Shown here: positions 17,158-26,324 of the stretch, one piece after another
Layout of the letters: each line of letters begins with the position of its first letter
Position numbering within the stretch: position 1 is the first letter of the stretch
Assembly: GCF_030845175.1 (NCBI RefSeq)
Contig: NZ_CP132542.1
Location: 3,073,501-3,137,500 of the forward strand
Source: Coralliovum pocilloporae
GTDB lineage: Bacteria > Pseudomonadota > Alphaproteobacteria > Rhizobiales > Cohaesibacteraceae
Direction of reading: 5' to 3'
DNA length: 64,000 nucleotides
The notes under the pieces: generated by a model
The model's input: the letters and a program-made list of their open reading frames with translations, nothing else
Told to the model about the DNA's origin: nothing
Databases searched by the model: none
Made by a program: the position numbers and the translations under genes

Positions 17158-17655
17158 ATGCAGGATTATGAAGTTGACGATGATAATTATCTATGGGAAC
17201 TGTATCCAATGCTGGAATACCACCTTCATACTGCCTTCGGTTATCGCGTCTCACGGATGGCGCGGGGAATAGAGCGACGGTTTGAGATTGCGCTCGGGCG
17301 TTATGACCTCACGCGTCTGACCTGGTGTCTGCTCTCCGCCATAGGTCACGAGAAGCTGCGCCGTCCGTCAGATGTGGCGGATTACATCGGTGTGGCCCGT
17401 CCAATCGTGTCACGATCGCTTCGTGCCATGGAGCAGAAAAAGCTCGTGGCCCGCACATCCTCTGAAAAGGACAAGCGATATGTGGAAATCGTCCTGACGG
17501 AAGAAGGCCAGTCCCTGCTGGAAACCATTACACCGCTGGCCCAAAGTGTTGCGGAGCATTTCACCAGCAAACTCAGTGCAGAAGAACTTGCCGTCTTTCA
17601 GACCTGCATAGACAGTCTCTCTGACAAGGAAGCAGATGACCTGCCGTCCATTTGA
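17158..17655 (+). CDS. MarR family transcriptional regulator upstream of the dehalogenase
   Basis: The roughly 165-residue protein has a MarR winged helix: RRPSDVADYIGVARPIVSRSLRAME as recognition region and the wing LVARTSSEKDKRYVEIVLTEEGQ. I prefer the ATG at 17158; a TTG at 17149 is also in frame. Its stop is 36 bases before the dehalogenase start. MarR proteins near reductive dehalogenases are plausible halophenol sensors. A TAAT-GCAGG-ATTA inverted repeat overlaps the translation start (17156-17168) and could be an autoregulatory site. Confidence 0.88.
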   Translation: MQDYEVDDDNYLWELYPMLEYHLHTAFGYRVSRMARGIERRFEIALGRYDLTRLTWCLLSAIGHEKLRRPSDVADYIGVARPIVSRSLRAMEQKKLVARTSSEKDKRYVEIVLTEEGQSLLETITPLAQSVAEHFTSKLSAEELAVFQTCIDSLSDKEADDLPSI

Positions 17656-17690
17656 CGAGTGGGACGGAGTATAGGGGGAGAGGAGCCAGC

Positions 17691-20600
17691 ATGCGTTTGT
17701 TCTCGTATCGTAACCGTCCGGTTCATCTCGGCCCGTTCCCTCTGGAAAGACTGACACGCACAGAGAGTGCTCCGTCACTGGCCGGAATGGTTCCCGACCC
17801 ATTGCTCGATTTCGATGCGCCCGGCCTGCAGGGGACACTGGCACCGTCCATTCGCACATTCCTGAGTATGCTGGATGTGTTGAGAGATGGAGAGGTCTGG
17901 TCATCACGGGCCGAGATTCCCGATGATCCCTGTCTGCGCAGTGAGAATATTAAATCGACCGGCTATTACTTTGATGCCTCCATGATGGGTATCGGTACTC
18001 TTTCAGACGATCTCCTGTTGCCTGAGCCGAGAGAGAACCCGGCGCTTGATGATCTGGCGGCCATGATTGAGGCCGGGCAGGTCAACACATTTGCATCTGG
18101 TATTGATGTTGTTCTCGCTGATGTGCTGTCCTCTGCGCGGGCGGAGCGTGGTTCTATCGACCATCATAGCCATGTCATTGCCTGCCTGACTGAATACCCT
18201 CGTGATCCCGGCGACACAGAGGAGGGGACAGACTGGATTAGAGGTCTGCAGACGCACAGAGCGGCGCTCAGAAGTGCTGAGACTGCGGTCGTGCTTTCCA
18301 ACTACATTCGCATTCTTGGTTATGAGGCGCGGGCGCATACAGCAACCGCATCTGATATTGCTCTCAATCGTGCGGCTGTTTCAGCCGGCCTTGCCTGTGT
18401 GGATAAAGAGGCGGGCGATATTTGTAATCCCTATCTCGGCAGGCGATTTGGTCTGGCCGCAGTGACCACCACACTGGATCTTGCATGCGATCAACCTCTG
18501 GCAGTGGAAACCGCAGCAACCCGACGCTGGTCCCACGGAGCCCGCTGGTGGCTGGGTTATGACAGTGCACGCGGTGGGGCAGTGAATGGCCAGCCTTATG
18601 CAAAGCGTCTCTACAAGGATGGTCTGCATCCGCACGAAACCCTGAAACGTCGCGAGACACCCACAACCTATATTGATGAAGAGCGGGTTAGGCGGGTTCC
18701 CAAACGGGCGGATATGTTTGCCCGTGCGCTCTTTGGCGATCTGGGGAAGAAGGTCCAGGATCGCGCAAAGGGCGGGCGATATGTGATCGAAAACCCGCTT
18801 GGCTATTGCGCCAGACGGCCTCTGGGTGCGCTTAGCCTGTTGCAGGACGGACCAGTTGGAGAGAACGCGGACAAGGGACGTTCCGATGCCAATGCAGCCC
18901 GGATCAAGGCGGCATTGAACTTTCTGGGTGCGGATGCGGTCGGGCTCAGTCGTTGTCCGGACTGGGCTTATTACTCTCATGATGCATCGGGCAAGGAAAT
19001 CACGCCTTATCACAGCGATGCGGTCTCTATTATTATCGATCAGGGACACGAGACGATGGAGGGGGCAAGCGGTGATGACTGGATTTCGGCTGCTCAGTCC
19101 ATGCGGGCCTATCTCAGGACATCGCTGATCGGCGGTGTCGTCGCTGATCATATTCGGCGGTTGGGCTATCCTGCGATGAACCACACCGTTCTGCATGGGG
19201 AGGTTCTCCAACCGCCTCTGCTGCTTCTTTCTGGTCTTGGCGAGGTAAGCCGGATTGGTGAGGTGATCCTTAATCCATTCCTGGGACCGCGCCTTAAATC
19301 AGGTGCCATCACCACCACAATGCCGATGGCGCACGACAAGCCCATCGATTTCGGCATGCAGAGCTTCTGTGAGGCGTGCAACAAATGTGCGCGGGAATGC
19401 CCGTCAGGTTCGATCACAGCAGGGCCCAAGCGCATGTTCAACGGCTATGAAATCTGGAAGTCGGATGCCGAGAAATGTGGTCGCTACCGCATTACTAACG
19501 CCTCCGGCAGCATGTGCGGGCGCTGCATGAAAACCTGCCCCTGGAACCTTGAGGGCCTGTTTGCAGAAGCCCCGTTCCGCTGGATGGCGATGAACTGGCC
19601 CGGAGCGGCCAAAACCCTTGCGGCCCTCGACGACTGGCTCGGTAACGGCTCGATCAATCCCGTGAAAAAATGGTGGTGGGATCTGGAGCTGACCGATGAC
19701 GGGCATTATCGGCAGGCCGAAGCCGTCAATCAGCGGGGATTGAACCGTGACCTGACCCTGCGCCATGAGGATCAGACGCTGGCCTGCTACCCCGCAGATA
19801 GTGTGCCCGCACCGTTTCCTGCACCATCCCCCATCAATCGGCAGGAAGGTATTCAGCGTTACAAGACATTGCTGTCACCGGAGGATTATCGCCGCCGCCT
19901 GAACGAGGGAGACACAGCGGAACTGGCTCCACCGTTTCAGATGCCAGAGGGAGAACCGCCTGCCTTCCCGGTCATTCTCAAGGAACGCAGGACGCTGACG
20001 GACAAGGTCGACACATTTGTGTTTGAGACCGCTGACGGACGGCCTTTGCCCGCCTTTGAACCCGGCGCTCATATCGATGTTGTTGTTGCGCCGGAATATT
20101 TCCGCCAGTTCAGCCTGGCTGGCGATCCAAATGACCTTCGCCGCTATGAGGTTGGCGTTCTGCGAGAGGATACAGGGCGGGGCGGATCGCGATTGATGCA
20201 TCAGGTGTTCAGGCCTGGCCGCAAGGTGTTCATCTCGCCTCCGCGCAATCACTTCCCGCTTCTTGATGATGTGGGCAAAAGCCTTCTGTTTGGTGGTGGC
20301 ATCGGGATTACGCCATTTATTCCCATGGCGTGGGCACTCCATAGGGCGGGGCGCCCGTTCCATCTCCATTATGCTGTAAGAGACCGTTCAGAAGCTGCCT
20401 ACTGGCCCCTGTTGCAGACCATGCCGTGGAAGAGCCATGTGAGCCTGCACGTCTCTGCTGAAGGGACACGGCTTGATCTGACCTCAGCGATTGGGAACTG
20501 GAGCGAGGGGCAGCATGCCTATACCTGCGGCCCGGTCCGCTTCATGGATGGCGTGTTTGATGCGGCAAGAGTCAATGGCTGGTCTGAAGCCAGTCTGCAC

Positions 20601-20909
20601 CGGGAATATTTTGCGGTTCCGGATGCAGAAGATTACGAGAACCATCCCTTTACCCTGAAACTTGCTGAAAGCGGTCGTCTGGTGCCTGTCAGGGCAGATG
20701 AAACGGCGACAGATGCCCTGATGGAAGCGGGCGTCGCCGTTGATGTGAAATGCAGCGACGGGCTGTGCGGTGTGTGCACGGCAGAGGTTCTGGAGGGTGA
20801 CGTCGAGCACCGGGATTATGTACTGAGCGATGACGAGCGCAAGACCCGAATGGTTCTCTGCTGCTCACGCGGCAAAACCCCGGATGGGACGGTAACCGTT
20901 CAGCTTTGA
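17691..20909 (+). CDS. NAD(P)H-dependent reductive dehalogenase fused to flavin/2Fe-2S reductase
   Basis: I chose the ATG at 17691 (1072 residues) because GGGGGAGAGGAG lies just upstream; an ATG at 17652 would overlap the MarR gene. Residues about 1-540 form the cobalamin-binding dehalogenase region, with an N-terminal half that looks like a degenerate duplicate. Two 4Fe-4S sites follow: Cys560-x2-Cys563-x2-Cys566-x3-Cys570 and Cys609-x2-Cys612-x3-Cys616. From about residue 750 the protein is a phthalate-dioxygenase-reductase-type module: RQFSLAGDPND for flavin, GGGIGITPF for NAD(P)H, and a final 2Fe-2S ferredoxin (CSDGLCGVCTAE). No Tat signal is present. This matches the cytosolic self-sufficient type known from BhbA and related to NpRdhA, which remove halogen from halophenols. 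Confidence 0.9.
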   Translation: MRLFSYRNRPVHLGPFPLERLTRTESAPSLAGMVPDPLLDFDAPGLQGTLAPSIRTFLSMLDVLRDGEVWSSRAEIPDDPCLRSENIKSTGYYFDASMMGIGTLSDDLLLPEPRENPALDDLAAMIEAGQVNTFASGIDVVLADVLSSARAERGSIDHHSHVIACLTEYPRDPGDTEEGTDWIRGLQTHRAALRSAETAVVLSNYIRILGYEARAHTATASDIALNRAAVSAGLACVDKEAGDICNPYLGRRFGLAAVTTTLDLACDQPLAVETAATRRWSHGARWWLGYDSARGGAVNGQPYAKRLYKDGLHPHETLKRRETPTTYIDEERVRRVPKRADMFARALFGDLGKKVQDRAKGGRYVIENPLGYCARRPLGALSLLQDGPVGENADKGRSDANAARIKAALNFLGADAVGLSRCPDWAYYSHDASGKEITPYHSDAVSIIIDQGHETMEGASGDDWISAAQSMRAYLRTSLIGGVVADHIRRLGYPAMNHTVLHGEVLQPPLLLLSGLGEVSRIGEVILNPFLGPRLKSGAITTTMPMAHDKPIDFGMQSFCEACNKCARECPSGSITAGPKRMFNGYEIWKSDAEKCGRYRITNASGSMCGRCMKTCPWNLEGLFAEAPFRWMAMNWPGAAKTLAALDDWLGNGSINPVKKWWWDLELTDDGHYRQAEAVNQRGLNRDLTLRHEDQTLACYPADSVPAPFPAPSPINRQEGIQRYKTLLSPEDYRRRLNEGDTAELAPPFQMPEGEPPAFPVILKERRTLTDKVDTFVFETADGRPLPAFEPGAHIDVVVAPEYFRQFSLAGDPNDLRRYEVGVLREDTGRGGSRLMHQVFRPGRKVFISPPRNHFPLLDDVGKSLLFGGGIGITPFIPMAWALHRAGRPFHLHYAVRDRSEAAYWPLLQTMPWKSHVSLHVSAEGTRLDLTSAIGNWSEGQHAYTCGPVRFMDGVFDAARVNGWSEASLHREYFAVPDAEDYENHPFTLKLAESGRLVPVRADETATDALMEAGVAVDVKCSDGLCGVCTAEVLEGDVEHRDYVLSDDERKTRMVLCCSRGKTPDGTVTVQL

Positions 20910-22456
20910 CCTTCCTGCCGGATTGTTTCCGGAAGAAGGATCTTGTGCCGATCCCGTATCCGCCTGTCCTGGGCTGCACTCAGATAATGGGGGTGGTGCC
21001 GGGTCAGGATCGAACGAGCCTCCTCGCGGGCAAGCGACCAGATGTCTTCCGCACCGTTTTCAGCCCAGCTGCGCGGGTCCACCCTGTCGGCGAGCTTGGG
21101 GTAGAAATAATCCCGCTGCATGGCATTCATTGTATGCGTACCACCAAGGAAATGACCTTCACCGGTCACGGCTTCCCTGATTGCATCAAAGCCCAGCGTT
21201 TCCTCATTGACCTCTATGCCGCGTATGGCCCGGTGGACATGGCCGAGCATTTCATTATCGAGGACGAAGGCCTCAAAAGATGCGCCCAGCAGGCTGGCCA
21301 TCATACCGGAGGACTCATAGATCATATTCGTGCCTGCCAGCCCTGTGGCGAGGGCGCTCAGAGCCTTCTCCATGCCCATCTGGGCATCCACTGCCTTGGC
21401 ATCAGCCATGGAGCAGGCGGCTCCTGTGGGCAGGCCAAGCCAGTTGCCGATCTGGCCGGATGCTGCATTGAGAAGCGAAATCTCGCCGCCACCACCGCAG
21501 AAAGCTCCGGTTCTGAGATCAATCACAAAGGGCCAGTTGGAAAAAATCATCGGATAGCCGGGCGAGAACAGGTTGACCATGATCAGAGCTGCCAGCGTCT
21601 CGGCCGTTGTCTGGGCCAGCATGCCAGCCAACGGGGCAGGGGCTGTTGCACCTGACTGAGCGGCAATAATGGCATTGATCGGCACCTTGCGACGAATACA
21701 GGCCAGCGTCACATCCACCGCGTCCTCCCCATAACGCAGCGGGGAAATAATCGGGCTGATATGCGCCTTGCAGAATGGCCGTTCGGCGAACCGTCCCGGC
21801 CCGCCCAGGGCCTCGTCAAAGATATCAATTACCGGGTCCACATAGTCGCCAATGGTGAAGCTGGTCCCGACCGGTTTGGTTGTTGCGGCCACGAGGGCAT
21901 AGGCCGTGTTGATATCGAGGTCGTAGGGCTCGGGCACGTCGGTGGCCACACAGCAGCGGGTGAACCAGCTCACATTGGGCAGGGTGTCGATCAAGCGCGT
22001 GAAGTCATAGAGATCCCGCAAGGTCGACGGGCGGTAGAGGCCGCTATCAAGATCGAGTGTCTGGACGGCTGCTCCGCCTGTGCCGAAATAAACCCGGTCT
22101 CCGCCTATCTCGAAATCATGTTGGGGGTCCCGTCCATGAAAGACAAAGCTCTTTGCCGCGCCGTCAATGATCTCTTCGACCAGTGCCCTGGGATAAGACA
22201 GGCGGCCCAGGGCATTGATGGTTGCTCCGCGTTCCAGAGCAGCCTCACGCACCACAGGCGGCACGTCTCCCATACCAACCTCGTCCAGAATGCGGAGAGC
22301 CGTTCTGTATATGGCCTCAACGTCTTTTTCGGACAGGGGGCGATACTGGCCTCCGGACTGGCCGGCTGGTGCCGGATTGATTTCCGCCTTTGGGGCTTTC
22401 CGCTTGGCTACCCGTGCAGCACGTCCACCGCTGCGTCGTCTTTCCCGTTCTGCCAT
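20900..22456 (-). CDS. Trimethylamine methyltransferase family (MttB-like, non-pyrrolysine) protein
   Basis: From the ATG at 22456 the protein has 518 residues, the usual MttB size; the open frame runs 96 codons further upstream but that part looks unlike the family. Family features include GTGGAAVQTLD, the TIM-barrel core with TKPVGTSF and a GHFLGGTHT segment near the C-terminus. There is no in-frame amber codon, so it is not a pyrrolysine enzyme. Non-Pyl relatives such as MtgB demethylate glycine betaine and related quaternary amines, passing methyl to a corrinoid protein. No corrinoid partner is adjacent. Its 3' end overlaps the dehalogenase by ten bases, tail to tail. Confidence 0.88.
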   Translation of the reverse strand: MAERERRRSGGRAARVAKRKAPKAEINPAPAGQSGGQYRPLSEKDVEAIYRTALRILDEVGMGDVPPVVREAALERGATINALGRLSYPRALVEEIIDGAAKSFVFHGRDPQHDFEIGGDRVYFGTGGAAVQTLDLDSGLYRPSTLRDLYDFTRLIDTLPNVSWFTRCCVATDVPEPYDLDINTAYALVAATTKPVGTSFTIGDYVDPVIDIFDEALGGPGRFAERPFCKAHISPIISPLRYGEDAVDVTLACIRRKVPINAIIAAQSGATAPAPLAGMLAQTTAETLAALIMVNLFSPGYPMIFSNWPFVIDLRTGAFCGGGGEISLLNAASGQIGNWLGLPTGAACSMADAKAVDAQMGMEKALSALATGLAGTNMIYESSGMMASLLGASFEAFVLDNEMLGHVHRAIRGIEVNEETLGFDAIREAVTGEGHFLGGTHTMNAMQRDYFYPKLADRVDPRSWAENGAEDIWSLAREEARSILTRHHPHYLSAAQDRRIRDRHKILLPETIRQEGQS

Positions 22457-22865
22457 CAGGTCTTGTCCGGTCTTGTAATATGGATCATGCGCAAAGAGTG
22501 ATCCGAAACAGGCCATTCGAAAACGGAAAAGACGAACGTCCCGGAAAGCTGAACCGAAGCTTAGACTTCTCTGAACAGGAAGTGGATGTGCTCTAGATAA
22601 AAACAACCCCGCCACCGGGACGAGGTGACGGGGAAAAAGGATCTTTTTATTTTTTTTATATTGCTCTGTCGGTTGGGGTTGCGACTTGAGCTGGGGAGAT
22701 ACTGCCACCGAAAATAGGTCTTGGGGAGGGGGAGACAGCTCCACGGTTTTGATTTTTTGGTACTAAATCTTTCGTTAAGCTTTTGAAATGGTTGAAAAAT
22801 GGCAGGTTTATGCGGTTTTTCGCGTGGGTTGCAAACGGTTTTAGACTGACCGATTGGTCTAGAAT
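22457..22865. other. 409-bp intergenic region upstream of the MttB-like gene
   Basis: No convincing gene is present. The stretch holds the terminator of the helicase gene (22597-22633), an AT-rich segment (22634-22800) that could contain the promoter of the MttB-like gene, and a TetR-like palindrome GACCGATTGGTC at 22848-22859 just past the helicase stop. The bound protein is unknown. Confidence 0.5.
22597..22633 (-). terminator. Rho-independent terminator of the helicase gene
   Basis: On the reverse strand, CCCCGTCACC pairs with GGTGGCGGGG (one mismatch) around a seven-base loop and is followed by TTGTTTTTAT. On the forward strand a T-rich tract also follows after a short gap, so it may work in both directions. 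Confidence 0.8.
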
Positions 22866-23978
22866 TTATGGGAGGACCACAGTCAGGGACTGAGCAGCCC
22901 GGGTAATTCCGGTATAAAGCCACCTGTCCCGGTGCTCGCGGAAGGCACCGCTTTCGTCAAAAAGAATCACGTTATCCCATTGTGACCCCTGTGCCTTGTG
23001 CACGGTCAGGGCGTAGCCGAAGTCGAATTCATCGGAGTTCCGGCGCAATTGCCAGGGCATTTCATTTTCCCGACCTTCAAAGAAGGCCTCATGAACGCTG
23101 ATTCGAAGCCTGCGGACGCCTTCGCTCTGGTCATCTGAGGCAATATGCATGCGATAGCGATCACCACGACGGGCCATCATCTTGATCACATGCCAGATAC
23201 TGCCATTCAGAAAACCTTTCTGATGGTCATTACGCAGACAGACCAGTCGATCATCCCGCTGGGGGCCGTCCGTAAGAAACCCCTTGAGCTCCCGGATACG
23301 CTGATTGTAGCGACGGCGGGTGCGGTTGAGCCCCACAAGGATCTGGTCAGCTTCAAGCACATCTTCTGATGTGATGTCCTGCTTGCGGATAACCCGGCTG
23401 TCACCATAGGTGCCGGGAGAGAGGCGACCGCCATTGCGGATGGTCTCTGCAAGCTGAATGATCGGGTTGTCGGCAGACTGACGATGAATCTCGGTCAGCA
23501 TGACATCCGGTTCGTGATCCGTGAAATACCCGCCACCGGCCACAGGGGGAAGCTGTGCCGGGTCACCCAGCACCAGAACCGGCGTCCCGAAAGACAGAAG
23601 ATCGGTCCCCAACTGTTCGTCCACCATGGAGCATTCATCAATGATGACAAGGGACGCATCTTTCACCTTGCTCTGCTTGTTGAGACGGAATTCCGGGGTG
23701 CCTTCCTCATCATCCTCACCATCCAGCCGATAGATCAGGCTGTGGATGGTGCTGGCATCGGGACATCCCTTCTGGCGCAGAACATCGGCTGCCTTGCCCG
23801 TATAGGCGGCGAACAGCACATTGCCATTGACGCCTTCTGCCAGATGCCGGGCAATGGTCGTTTTGCCGGTACCTGCATAGCCAAACAGCCGAAAGATGCC
23901 GCCGGACCGGCCTTTCAGCCAGTCTGCAGTCTCTTTCAATGCTCGGTCCTGTTCGGTGGACCATGTGAGAGCGGTCAT
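22866..23978 (-). CDS. RecD/Dda-like ATP-dependent DNA helicase (superfamily 1)
   Basis: The 370-residue protein has Walker A GYAGTGKTT, Walker B VIIDECSMVD, motif III VLGDPAQLPPV and the C-terminal UvrD_C_2 motif FGYALTVHKAQGSQWDNVILF, which is characteristic of RecD2 and phage Dda-like helicases. It is much shorter than full RecD2, lacking the N-terminal helix-hairpin-helix region. It probably unwinds DNA 5' to 3' in repair or replication. It is a single-gene unit with its own terminator downstream. Confidence 0.88.
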   Translation of the reverse strand: MTALTWSTEQDRALKETADWLKGRSGGIFRLFGYAGTGKTTIARHLAEGVNGNVLFAAYTGKAADVLRQKGCPDASTIHSLIYRLDGEDDEEGTPEFRLNKQSKVKDASLVIIDECSMVDEQLGTDLLSFGTPVLVLGDPAQLPPVAGGGYFTDHEPDVMLTEIHRQSADNPIIQLAETIRNGGRLSPGTYGDSRVIRKQDITSEDVLEADQILVGLNRTRRRYNQRIRELKGFLTDGPQRDDRLVCLRNDHQKGFLNGSIWHVIKMMARRGDRYRMHIASDDQSEGVRRLRISVHEAFFEGRENEMPWQLRRNSDEFDFGYALTVHKAQGSQWDNVILFDESGAFREHRDRWLYTGITRAAQSLTVVLP

Positions 23979-24190
23979 GGCAAGCTGCCTGTTTGTGCAC
24001 TGTCTGTTCTCGGTTATGTCTGATTCCTCGTCCTGACGCTAAGGAAAAGCAAACAGGCTTTCTTGGGATGTGGGAACGGAAGTGCTTTGCCTCACTGGTC
24101 TTGCCTGATACACTTGTCGCCAAGTGAGACACTTGCCGCACGCTGCGCCAGAACTCTTGAGCTGCAGGCGTCCGGACGAGGAGAAATGGG

Positions 24191-25603
24191 TTGGTCGATT
24201 CGGCTGAGGATCCGCGTACAGCGGGTCGCCCGGCCGTATCATCCCTTCGTGACGGTCAGAAACAGGCTGGTCATAGTGATGATAGAGGTCGCTCCGGGGG
24301 TGGGAAACCATCTAAAGCCGGTGCGAAATCCGGGAAAAAATACCGGAGACGGTTCAAGAAGAACAAACCGTCTCCTGAACATGAAGACAAGAATGCAGCC
24401 GGACAGAACAAGCCGGCAACTGCAAAGACGGAACAGCGACCAGCGCCTGCGCGTCCTTCTTCTGCCAAGGCAGACAAGGACCGCAAGAGGCCACCACGCT
24501 CTCCACGGTCTTCCCATCGCAGGCCAGACAGCCGCCCGGCTGATCGCTATGCTGCGCTCGATCTCGGGACCAACAATTGCCGATTGTTGGTGGCTGAGCC
24601 AAAAGGCATGAGCTTTCGGGTGGTGGATGCCTTCTCCCGTATCATTCGTCTGGGTGAGGGAATTTCCCGCACTGGTGCCCTGAATGGTGCGGCAATGGAG
24701 CGTGCCATTGAGGCGCTGAAGGTCTGCCAGGACAAACTTCAGGACCGGAAGGTCCGTCATTTCCGCCTTATCGCAACAGAGGCTTGCCGACGTGCGGCCA
24801 ATGGCGAGGAATTTCTTGAGCGGGTCAGGTCTGAAGTGGGTATGACCCTTGAGATTGTTGACCGGCAGACTGAGGCGCGTCTGGCGGTCGCTGGTTGTGC
24901 CTCTCTTGTCCATCCAAAGGCGGAAGGCGCGCTGTTGTTTGACATTGGTGGCGGGTCGTCAGAAATCGTCTGGCTGGATTCCCGTCGTGAGCGCGAGCGC
25001 CGTTCCCGTACCCTGTCACGCTCAATTCGCGACTGGGCGTCATTGCCAGTTGGTGTGGTCACCCTGTCGGAATGGCATGGTGGTGAGCATGTGACGCGCG
25101 AGAGCTTTGAGGCCATGGTAGCGGAAGTTATTACCATGCTGGACGCCAATTCATTCGGTGGCGAGGCGTTGGGCCGGGCGATCGACCGCGGTGGCATGCA
25201 TATGCTGGGCACGTCCGGAACAGTGACAACACTGGCAGGTATCCACCTCAATCTTGATCGCTATGACAGGCGGCGGGTCGACGGGCTCTGGATGCGGGAA
25301 ACCGACGTGGACCGGATGACGCAAACCCTGCTGGACATGTCATTTGAAGAACGGGTGAACAATCCCTGTATCGGTCGGGACCGGGCGGATCTGGTTCTGG
25401 CGGGCTGTGCAATCCTTGAGGCCATACGTCGTAAATGGCGGTGCGAGCGCCTGCGGGTGGCCGACAGGGGGCTACGTGAGGGCATTCTGACGGAACTGAT
25501 GGACCGCAATGGTGTCTGGCGCAGACCTGGCCGGAGCCAGAATGGCCGACAGGCCAAGGGACGGCCGAGGAAAAGGACTAAGACGAACGGAGAGGCGACG
25601 TGA
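24191..25603 (+). CDS. Ppx/GppA family phosphatase (exopolyphosphatase / pppGpp phosphohydrolase)
   Basis: The 470-residue protein starts at TTG, supported by GAGGAG seven bases upstream. Residues 1-115 are a basic, Lys/Arg/Ser/Pro-rich low-complexity tail of unknown role. The actin-like catalytic domain follows with [18 protein letters not shown], the conserved ATEACRRA segment, [14 protein letters not shown] and [13 protein letters not shown]. It hydrolyses polyphosphate or pppGpp. The C-terminal HD-like domain of long Ppx proteins is absent. It overlaps rlmE by four bases (GTGA), so the two are translationally coupled. This pairing is common in alphaproteobacteria. Confidence 0.9.
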   Translation: MVDSAEDPRTAGRPAVSSLRDGQKQAGHSDDRGRSGGGKPSKAGAKSGKKYRRRFKKNKPSPEHEDKNAAGQNKPATAKTEQRPAPARPSSAKADKDRKRPPRSPRSSHRRPDSRPADRYAALDLGTNNCRLLVAEPKGMSFRVVDAFSRIIRLGEGISRTGALNGAAMERAIEALKVCQDKLQDRKVRHFRLIATEACRRAANGEEFLERVRSEVGMTLEIVDRQTEARLAVAGCASLVHPKAEGALLFDIGGGSSEIVWLDSRRERERRSRTLSRSIRDWASLPVGVVTLSEWHGGEHVTRESFEAMVAEVITMLDANSFGGEALGRAIDRGGMHMLGTSGTVTTLAGIHLNLDRYDRRRVDGLWMRETDVDRMTQTLLDMSFEERVNNPCIGRDRADLVLAGCAILEAIRRKWRCERLRVADRGLREGILTELMDRNGVWRRPGRSQNGRQAKGRPRKRTKTNGEAT

Positions 25604-26316
25604 GCAAGAAATCATCCGGTGGCGGAAACCTCTCCGGCAGAAGCCTGCATGTGAAAGTGAAAACGGCCAAGCGTCGCAAGCTTGGTTCGACCCTGTGGCT
25701 GCAGCGTCAGTTGAACGATCCCTATGTGGCTCAGGCCAAGAAAGATGGCTACAGATCCCGTGCGGCTTACAAGCTCATTGAGATGGACGAGAAACACAAG
25801 TTCCTGACCCCTGGTGCCCGGATTGTTGACCTGGGCGCAGCACCTGGTGGCTGGTGCCAGATTGCGGCTCAGCGTGTGGGGTCCACTGATGAGGATATCC
25901 GCGTTGTGGGAATTGATTATCTTGGTATGGACCCCATGCCGGGCGTTACCATTCTGCAGAAGGATTTTCTCGACGATGATGCCCCGGACATGCTGATGGA
26001 AGCCCTGCGCGGGCATAAGGCTGATATTGTCATGTCCGATATGGCTGCACCAACCACGGGCCATCGCAAGACCGATCACCTGCGCACAACGCATCTCTTT
26101 GAGGTGGCCGCAGACTTCGCCCGTAATGCACTTGTGCCTGGCGGTCTCTTCCTCTCCAAGGTCTTCCGTGGTGGTACAGAACATGAGCTGCTTCAGGAGC
26201 TGAAGCGGGAATACAAGTCAGTCGCCCACATCAAGCCACCGGCCAGCCGTAAGGAAAGCCCGGAACTCTATGTTCTTGCCAAGGGTTTCCGAGGGGCTGA
26301 GGATGATGAGGACTGA
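25600..26316 (+). CDS. rlmE: 23S rRNA (uridine-2'-O)-methyltransferase RlmE (FtsJ/RrmJ)
   Basis: The 238-residue FtsJ-fold methyltransferase has [15 protein letters not shown] with the catalytic Lys, the SAM-binding [14 protein letters not shown], the catalytic Asp in [12 protein letters not shown], and KVFRGG followed by [15 protein letters not shown] carrying the remaining K-D-K-E tetrad residues. RlmE methylates U2552 of 23S rRNA during late 50S assembly. It starts with GTG overlapping the stop of the Ppx/GppA gene. A short basic N-terminal extension is typical for alphaproteobacterial RlmE. Confidence 0.95.
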   Translation: MSKKSSGGGNLSGRSLHVKVKTAKRRKLGSTLWLQRQLNDPYVAQAKKDGYRSRAAYKLIEMDEKHKFLTPGARIVDLGAAPGGWCQIAAQRVGSTDEDIRVVGIDYLGMDPMPGVTILQKDFLDDDAPDMLMEALRGHKADIVMSDMAAPTTGHRKTDHLRTTHLFEVAADFARNALVPGGLFLSKVFRGGTEHELLQELKREYKSVAHIKPPASRKESPELYVLAKGFRGAEDDED

Positions 26317-26324
26317 GGTTGTGC

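Noticed and set aside
20900-22744. Full 614-codon frame for the MttB-like protein
   Set aside because: The first 96 codons overlap the terminator of the upstream gene and encode an atypical sequence; the ATG at 22456 gives the normal family length.
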